Source: Spirochaetaceae bacterium (GTDB taxonomy: Bacteria > Spirochaetota > Spirochaetia > Treponematales > Breznakiellaceae). From it: DNA of 35,665 nucleotides. The notes beneath the pieces are model-generated. The model did not search any database. It saw only the letters and a program-made list of their open reading frames with translations, and was not told where the DNA came from. Of the stretch, positions 31,794 to 35,665 are shown in pieces; position 1 is the first letter of the stretch, and every line of letters begins with the position of its first letter. Location of the stretch: the NCBI GenBank assembly GCA_031262035.1, contig JAISIL010000078.1, forward strand, positions 1 to 35,665. Direction: 5' to 3'. A program made the translations under genes and the position numbers.

Positions 31794-32240
31794 TTACTCG
31801 GATAAGGCCTTTAACACTTCATCTGCATTCGTTGCCTTAAGGATTTCGGCCCTCTTTTCGGAGCTCTTAAAGAGCAGGCTGATTTCCGCAAGGAACTGAA
31901 GATGCGGGCCGGTTTTTTCGACCGGGGAAAGCGTCATGATGAAAATCCTGCAAGGTTCATGGTCGAGCGAGTCGAAGTCCACCGGACTGTCCGAAATGCC
32001 GATACATGCAACCAGGTCTTTCAACGCAGAACTCTTTCCGTGGGGAATAGCAATTCCGTGTTTCATGCCGGTTGACATCTTTTGTTCGCGTTCCATAACG
32101 GCCTTCAGAGCATCATCTCTGTCCTGAATCTTGCCTGCTGCCACCAGAATATCGAGTAATTCACCGATGATTTCGTTCTTGGTGGTCCCGTTCAAATGAA
32201 GGTTAATTGTTTCCTTTGTTAATACTGTCTTGAGGTTCAT
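31794..32240 (-). CDS. PTS system EIIA component, fructose/nitrogen type
   Basis: This 148-residue single-domain protein belongs to the PTS EIIA-2 family (fructose, mannitol and PtsN type). The phospho-His is His67 in GIAIPHGKS. Other family blocks are MKHGIAIPHG, VDFDSLDHEPCRIFIMTLSP and HLQFLAEISLLFKS. No EIIB or EIIC is encoded nearby, so a regulatory PtsN-like role is more likely than sugar transport. The ATG at 32240 stands 8 bases behind the -10, while another ATG at 32246 stands only 2 bases behind it. The mRNA is probably leaderless or nearly so, since no ribosome site exists. Confidence 0.88.
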   Translation of the reverse strand: MNLKTVLTKETINLHLNGTTKNEIIGELLDILVAAGKIQDRDDALKAVMEREQKMSTGMKHGIAIPHGKSSALKDLVACIGISDSPVDFDSLDHEPCRIFIMTLSPVEKTGPHLQFLAEISLLFKSSEKRAEILKATNADEVLKALSE

Positions 32241-32248
32241 ATGCATTT

Positions 32249-32277
32249 ATTATATAATATAATTGTAATTTTGTCAA
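32249..32277 (-). promoter_or_regulatory. Consensus promoter of the EIIA gene
   Basis: On the minus strand, -35 TTGACA (32272-32277) and -10 TATAAT (32249-32254) are both perfect and 17 bases apart. The start codon follows after 8 bases. Confidence 0.8.
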
Positions 32278-32318
32278 GTACAAAAAATATTTTTTGAAAA
32301 AATTACGAGGAGGATAAT

Positions 32319-33026
32319 ATGTCAACACATATTGCTGCAAAGAAGGGACAGATTGCCGATGCGGTTTTGCTTCCCGGTGATCCTTTGCGTGCCAAGTTTA
32401 TTGCGGAAACCTATCTGGAAAAGGCTGTTTGCTATTCGGAAGTCCGCAATATGTTCGGTTTTACCGGCTATTACAAGGGTAAAAAGGTTTCCGTGCAGGG
32501 AACAGGGATGGGAGTGCCTTCGATTTCTATCTATGTAAATGAGCTTTTTCAATTTTATGGGGTAAAAAAGGCTATTCGGATTGGCACAGCAGGTGCAATT
32601 CAGAAAGATATTAAGCTAAAAGATATTGTTTTGGCGATGACCGCCTCTAGCGACAATGGCGCCAATGCGATAAGGCTGGGGCCTGGCCGTGTTTTTGCGC
32701 CGCCTGCCAGTTTTAGCCTTTTAAAAAAGGCCTGGGATGCCGCAGAGGCAAAAAAGTATCCGGTGAAGGTCGGTTCTGTTGTTACATCGGATATGTTTTA
32801 CACCGAAGACCCCAATGAATGGAAGAATTGGGCCAAATGGGGCTGCCTTGCCATTGAAATGGAATGCGCCGAGCTTTATACCCTGGCCGCCAAGTATAAG
32901 CGCGAAGCGCTGGGCATCCTCACTATCTCCGATAGTATGATTACCGGTGAGCAGACCAGCGCCGAAGAACGTCAGAAGACCTTCACCAAGATGATGGAAA
33001 TAGCGCTAGAGACGGTTGCCTGTTAG
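32319..33026 (+). CDS. deoD: Purine nucleoside phosphorylase, DeoD type
   Basis: This 235-residue protein has the length and motifs of hexameric DeoD enzymes: [15 protein letters not shown] (phosphate binding), [34 protein letters not shown] and [10 protein letters not shown] with the catalytic Asp. It splits purine (deoxy)ribonucleosides with phosphate to base and sugar 1-phosphate in the cytoplasm, for purine salvage. A GAGGAGG ribosome site precedes the ATG. It is divergent from the EIIA gene and followed by a large palindromic repeat instead of a typical terminator. Confidence 0.95.
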   Translation: MSTHIAAKKGQIADAVLLPGDPLRAKFIAETYLEKAVCYSEVRNMFGFTGYYKGKKVSVQGTGMGVPSISIYVNELFQFYGVKKAIRIGTAGAIQKDIKLKDIVLAMTASSDNGANAIRLGPGRVFAPPASFSLLKKAWDAAEAKKYPVKVGSVVTSDMFYTEDPNEWKNWAKWGCLAIEMECAELYTLAAKYKREALGILTISDSMITGEQTSAEERQKTFTKMMEIALETVAC

Positions 33027-33028
33027 TT

Positions 33029-33112
33029 GTGGTCTCGACAAGCTCGACCACCGGAGGTTTGCTGGACACCGGAGGTTTGCTGGACACCGGTGGTTGAGCT
33101 TGTCGAAACCAC
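33029..33112. repeat. Palindromic repeat family A with internal tandem repeat
   Basis: The arms 33029-33054 and 33087-33112 are inverted copies with 24 of 26 bases matching (GTGGT..TCGACAAGCTC..). Between them an 18-base unit (AGGTTTGCTGGACACCGG) occurs twice in tandem (33055-33072, 33073-33090). The left arm is repeated in reverse inside the MAF gene, and the right arm inside the binding-protein fusion. It sits between two convergent genes, 2 bases behind the deoD stop. Confidence 0.85.
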
Positions 33113-33115
33113 ATC

Positions 33116-34081
33116 TTACTGATATATAATCAAGTTTGGTTTGGGGTCGAGGGCGAGAACTTCTTCCGGGCTGAGTATCGGGTTATCATAGCCGGCGCCG
33201 GGGATGTTGAAGTTGTAGAAAAGCTTGAAGCCTTTGACCGGCATGTTCTTTGCCTGGGCAAGGTAGGCATAGGTGTCTCGTTTAAGGCGCGGCGGACCGA
33301 AGCCGTCGGCGCAGTGAACGAGGCAGACGCCCGGATAGTCGGTCTCGACTGCTTTGCGATCTTTTATCATCTTGGCATCAAACTGATGAATAACAAGGAG
33401 GCGCTCGCCGGGAAGGCGGTGCTCTGCAAGATAGTCGGAGATAACTTTCTGGGCTTCGTTAATTTCCTCGCCGGTGACAGAACCGATTTCCTTCATGGGC
33501 TTTGCTGTTCGCCATTCAGGGTCGAGAGCCAGGTGGACATTGGGGTATCTTAAATAGGGTAGCATCGTTTTAAGGGAGTCGATGGGGTCATATTTGCCAA
33601 TTTGATGGTCGATAAACACAATAATATCATTTTCCTGGCAGAATTCAATGTAGCTGGTGAGGGTTTTTTTGTTGATATAACCAATTTCGCCTTCCGGCCA
33701 GACCGTTCCAAAAATCAGATAGAAGGCTTTGATGACTCCGCGGTCGCCATTGGCAGCATCGTATTCGCCGGCAAGCTCGGTAAGCTGCTGGTTTAGGGAT
33801 TCCTTGCTGTAGCGGCCGAGGATTCCCATGTTTGTTGAACTGGGATGGCCGTAAAAGGCAAGAATATCATTATTTTCCATGATATTTTGGTTCACAAGAA
33901 CTTCTTCCTTGATAGTTTCTTCTTCCGAAGGAACGCTATAGGGGAGGGAATCGAGGCTTGCCTGTTGAGCAATAATGTAATCTTTTAGATACATCTGCCG
34001 GATTTCGGCGGAAACAAGCTGCGGTTCAATCGTCACAAAGGCAACAAGTGCGATAATGAAGCGTAAAGTATGTCTTTTCAT
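33116..34081 (-). CDS. Secreted conserved hypothetical protein, TIM-barrel-like
   Basis: This is a 321-residue protein with a signal peptide (MKRHTLRFIIALVAFVTIEP, likely cleavage after VSA). The mature part alternates strands and helices as in a TIM barrel: ILAFYGHPSSTNMGILGRYS, GVIKAFYLIFGTVWPEGE, DIIVFIDHQIGK, NVHLALDPEWRT, RLLVIHQFDAKMI, VCLVHCADGFGPPRLK and VKGFKLFYNF. Acidic residues sit at strand ends (FIDH, LDPEW), as in glycosidases, but no family is recognised. No ribosome site precedes the ATG; GATAAT lies 9 bases upstream. It may be a cell-wall or polysaccharide enzyme; this is a guess. Confidence 0.7.
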   Translation of the reverse strand: MKRHTLRFIIALVAFVTIEPQLVSAEIRQMYLKDYIIAQQASLDSLPYSVPSEEETIKEEVLVNQNIMENNDILAFYGHPSSTNMGILGRYSKESLNQQLTELAGEYDAANGDRGVIKAFYLIFGTVWPEGEIGYINKKTLTSYIEFCQENDIIVFIDHQIGKYDPIDSLKTMLPYLRYPNVHLALDPEWRTAKPMKEIGSVTGEEINEAQKVISDYLAEHRLPGERLLVIHQFDAKMIKDRKAVETDYPGVCLVHCADGFGPPRLKRDTYAYLAQAKNMPVKGFKLFYNFNIPGAGYDNPILSPEEVLALDPKPNLIIYQ

Positions 34082-34146
34082 CGTATCTATATTATCGGAA
34101 AAATGTTCGCTAAATATAAGGATTATTTATTGAGTCGGCGCTAAAA

Positions 34147-34896
34147 TTACAAGAGAATTTCGCCCGAGATGTATGCCTTGCCTGCAATGATGATTTCGCC
34201 ATTGGCTGCAACACCGTCGAGGCGGCCTTGGACGAGGCCCTGCGGTGTTTGGAAACTGATTGTTTTGCCCTGCATAAAGAGCCTTTTGTTAATAGCTTCG
34301 GGTTTAAGGTCATTGATATTCAGTAAATACGATTGAATATTTTGGGTAAGAGCCTGTATTGTTTGTGTTTTTTCATCGGGGCCGGCATTTTCCGGCAGGA
34401 TACCGTTTAAGGCAAGGCTTGAAGCCAGGGGAAGGCTGTCGGGGAAGCTGCTTTGCCAAAGATTAATGCCAATGCCGACAATAACTGTGGCTGCATCAGC
34501 GGTGATTGTGGCTTCGGTAAGGATGCCGGAGATTTTGCCCCCCCCCAAGCCCCCCCCGCATTTATCATCAATAATGTAGACATCATTTGGCCACTTGATT
34601 TGGAGCCTTTGGTTTAGGCTGGGGAAGGTTGCTTCCAGGGTTTGCAGGACGGCGAGGCCGGTTTTTAGGGTAATGGCCTGGGGTATGCCGCCGGGAGTAT
34701 AGCGGAGGACGATGGCACACATCAGATTGTCGTCGGGATTGCTGTTCCAGGAGCGGCCCTTGCTTCCACGGCCATGGGTTTGGTAGCCTGCGATGATGGC
34801 AGTGCCATGGGGGCAGTGTTCATGACCCAAAGCGGCTTGTTTTGCCGCTTCGTCCATGGCGCTTGTAAGGGTTTTATGGTAAATAATTGGCAACAC
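34147..34896 (-). CDS. birA: Biotin--[acetyl-CoA-carboxylase] ligase
   Basis: This 249-residue protein is a BirA catalytic domain without the N-terminal DNA-binding domain, so it is an enzyme and not a repressor. Motifs are GYQTHGRGSKGRSWNS (biotin/adenylate loop), LQIKWPNDVYI, KISGILTE and VIVGIGINL. It joins biotin to the carrier protein of biotin-dependent enzymes. The start is GTG 34896, overlapping the stop of the lipoprotein gene (TAGTG). A longer ORF to 35013 would run through that gene. An insert CGGGLGGG between the WPND and KISGIL motifs is encoded by two long G runs and is not usual for the family. Confidence 0.88.
   Translation of the reverse strand: MLPIIYHKTLTSAMDEAAKQAALGHEHCPHGTAIIAGYQTHGRGSKGRSWNSNPDDNLMCAIVLRYTPGGIPQAITLKTGLAVLQTLEATFPSLNQRLQIKWPNDVYIIDDKCGGGLGGGKISGILTEATITADAATVIVGIGINLWQSSFPDSLPLASSLALNGILPENAGPDEKTQTIQALTQNIQSYLLNINDLKPEAINKRLFMQGKTISFQTPQGLVQGRLDGVAANGEIIIAGKAYISGEILL
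34538..34557. repeat. Twin homopolymer C runs (G runs in birA sense)
   Basis: C9 (34538-34546), AAG, then C8 (34550-34557). In the birA coding sense this is G8-CTT-G9, encoding GGG-L-GGG. Such tracts are prone to slippage. They may also be the remains of a C-rich palindromic repeat like that at 11871-11969. Confidence 0.7.
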
Positions 34897-35516
34897 TATT
34901 CGTAAGTTTGCTTTACGGTATTCCAACGGGTCAACATCATGAGGTAGGGTTTGTCTACACCGGCATAGAAGACTCCGTATTGCTCTGAACCATAGATTAA
35001 AGACCCACGGCAATTATCACGGTCTGATGTAGGCTGTGTATCGTAGACAAGGTAAAAGAGTTCAGGGTTCGGCATTTGCCCATCCTGAAAAGTGAGCACC
35101 TTTGAGGGGTCTTGCGAGTTAAAATAGACCGTTAAGGTAATATTTCCGGTGCTTATATCGGATACAATTTTACGGGCAAGGCCGGGAGTCCAGTTTTTGC
35201 CTTCATCGTTTCCTTTTATCGAAACAATTCTGTTTATTTCATTGTCGGTAAAATCAATGCCTCTGCTTGTTGTCATAAGGGGGAAGGCAGTAATACCGGC
35301 AGTGCTTCTTTCTAAAGTGATATTGCTTGATACAAAAAAGTCAAAATTTTCGAGCCCGATACCATTCTGTCTGATAATGTTCAGATTAGTGCGCGTCAAA
35401 GGCGCCATCTCGACTTCACCACGAATTATCTGGCCGCTTGCACAGCCGTTTACAGTAATTGCCAATAAAAATAAAGCGGATAAACTGGCGGCTGTAAGTA
35501 ATTTTTTTCTTTTCAT
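34896..35516 (-). CDS. Hypothetical lipoprotein
   Basis: This is a 206-residue precursor. The signal peptide MKRKKLLTAASLSALFLLAI ends in TVNGC, giving lipidated Cys25. The mature protein is beta-rich and soluble (LENFDFFVSSNITLERST, GNITLTVYFNSQDPSKVLTF, LFYLVYDTQPTSDRDNC). No family is recognised. It contains two further regions rich in Asp/Asn but no clear catalytic motif. The stop codon overlaps the birA start by one base, so the two are co-translated. No ribosome site is visible; GATAAT lies 6 bases before the ATG. Confidence 0.75.
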   Translation of the reverse strand: MKRKKLLTAASLSALFLLAITVNGCASGQIIRGEVEMAPLTRTNLNIIRQNGIGLENFDFFVSSNITLERSTAGITAFPLMTTSRGIDFTDNEINRIVSIKGNDEGKNWTPGLARKIVSDISTGNITLTVYFNSQDPSKVLTFQDGQMPNPELFYLVYDTQPTSDRDNCRGSLIYGSEQYGVFYAGVDKPYLMMLTRWNTVKQTYE

Positions 35517-35522
35517 ACGGTA

Positions 35523-35528
35523 ATTATC
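35523..35528 (-). promoter_or_regulatory. Possible -10 element, leaderless spacing
   Basis: On the minus strand GATAAT is separated from the ATG at 35516 by six bases (TACCGT), the same spacing as at 6248 and 16202. No good -35 is found 16-18 bases further up, so this is weak. Confidence 0.35.
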
Positions 35529-35559
35529 GGCAGGTAGGGGGGAAAAATAAAGAAAAAAA

Positions 35560-35620
35560 GGCGGGGGTGGGTGTTGGGGTTATGCATGCCTTACCCCCAC
35601 ACCCCCCCAAACAAACCCCA
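35560..35620. repeat. G/C-rich imperfect palindrome
   Basis: GGCGGGGGTGGGTGTTGGGG (from 35560) faces CCCCCACACCCCCCC (35593-35607) across TATGCATG. The arms pair only roughly. It resembles the C-rich repeat at 11871-11969. No gene is seen from here to the window end. Confidence 0.5.
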
Positions 35621-35665
35621 TAAAAATTAAAACCGGCGTCGCTTTCGTCAAATTATGCGTAGGGT

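Noticed and set aside
33055-33090. Tandem repeat considered as part of a CRISPR array
   Set aside because: There are only two adjacent 18-base units without spacers and no cas genes.
34897-35013. N-terminal extension of BirA to 35013
   Set aside because: It would run through the lipoprotein gene; the catalytic domain begins after GTG 34896 and the extension is not BirA-like.

Overview
The window looks like chromosomal DNA of a spirochaete, most likely a Treponema or other Spirochaetaceae of a gut or plant-fibre habitat. This is inferred from gene content and style: sugar-binding proteins with 'VFANGQQGG' signal peptides, small lipoproteins starting MKRTK, a MAF-type flagellin glycosylation protein, a stand-alone gyrase A C-terminal domain, and a large plant-polysaccharide uptake locus. 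No rRNA, tRNA or CRISPR array was recognised, so the taxon is inference only.

Layout. 1-4.1 kb: accessory-looking region with an ECF sigma factor, two small lipoproteins that share a repeated leader just before their start codons, a DUF5678-like/retropepsin gene pair on the minus strand, a stand-alone GyrA C-terminal beta-pinwheel and a 39-residue membrane peptide. 4.1-6.2 kb: a membrane protein and an AAA-ATPase/PD-(D/E)XK protein (minus). 6.2-9.2 kb: a membrane-anchored parvulin-type foldase and a MAF protein. 9.1-11.8 kb (minus): hybrid histidine kinase and diacylglycerol-kinase-like lipid kinase, ATGA-coupled. 12.0-15.9 kb (minus): complete ChvE-GguA-GguB monosaccharide importer behind a consensus promoter with two palindromes. 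16.2-28.8 kb (plus): a nine-gene carbohydrate operon with a membrane-anchored CBM-like/solute-binding fusion, two permeases, an NHL/TPR protein, a Yip1-family protein, a DUF5696-type lipoprotein, two more permeases and a GH5 glucanase. It is followed by a second solute-binding protein and a cytoplasmic GH27 alpha-galactosidase. 31.8-35.5 kb: orphan PTS EIIA, DeoD, a secreted unknown, BirA and a lipoprotein.

How it fits together. The 16-32 kb block reads as a system that captures, imports and cleaves galactose-decorated beta-glycans. It has two permease pairs and two binding proteins but no ATP-binding subunit, so a shared ATPase elsewhere is implied. The neighbouring ChvE system would import released monosaccharides.

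Two genome-wide themes stand out. First, several families of short palindromic repeats are scattered through the window, and some copies lie in frame inside protein genes (MAF twice, the binding-protein fusion, the DUF5696 lipoprotein signal peptide, probably BirA). This resembles the Rickettsia palindromic elements. Second, several genes have a good -35/-10 promoter whose -10 ends only 6-8 bases before the ATG, which predicts leaderless mRNAs.
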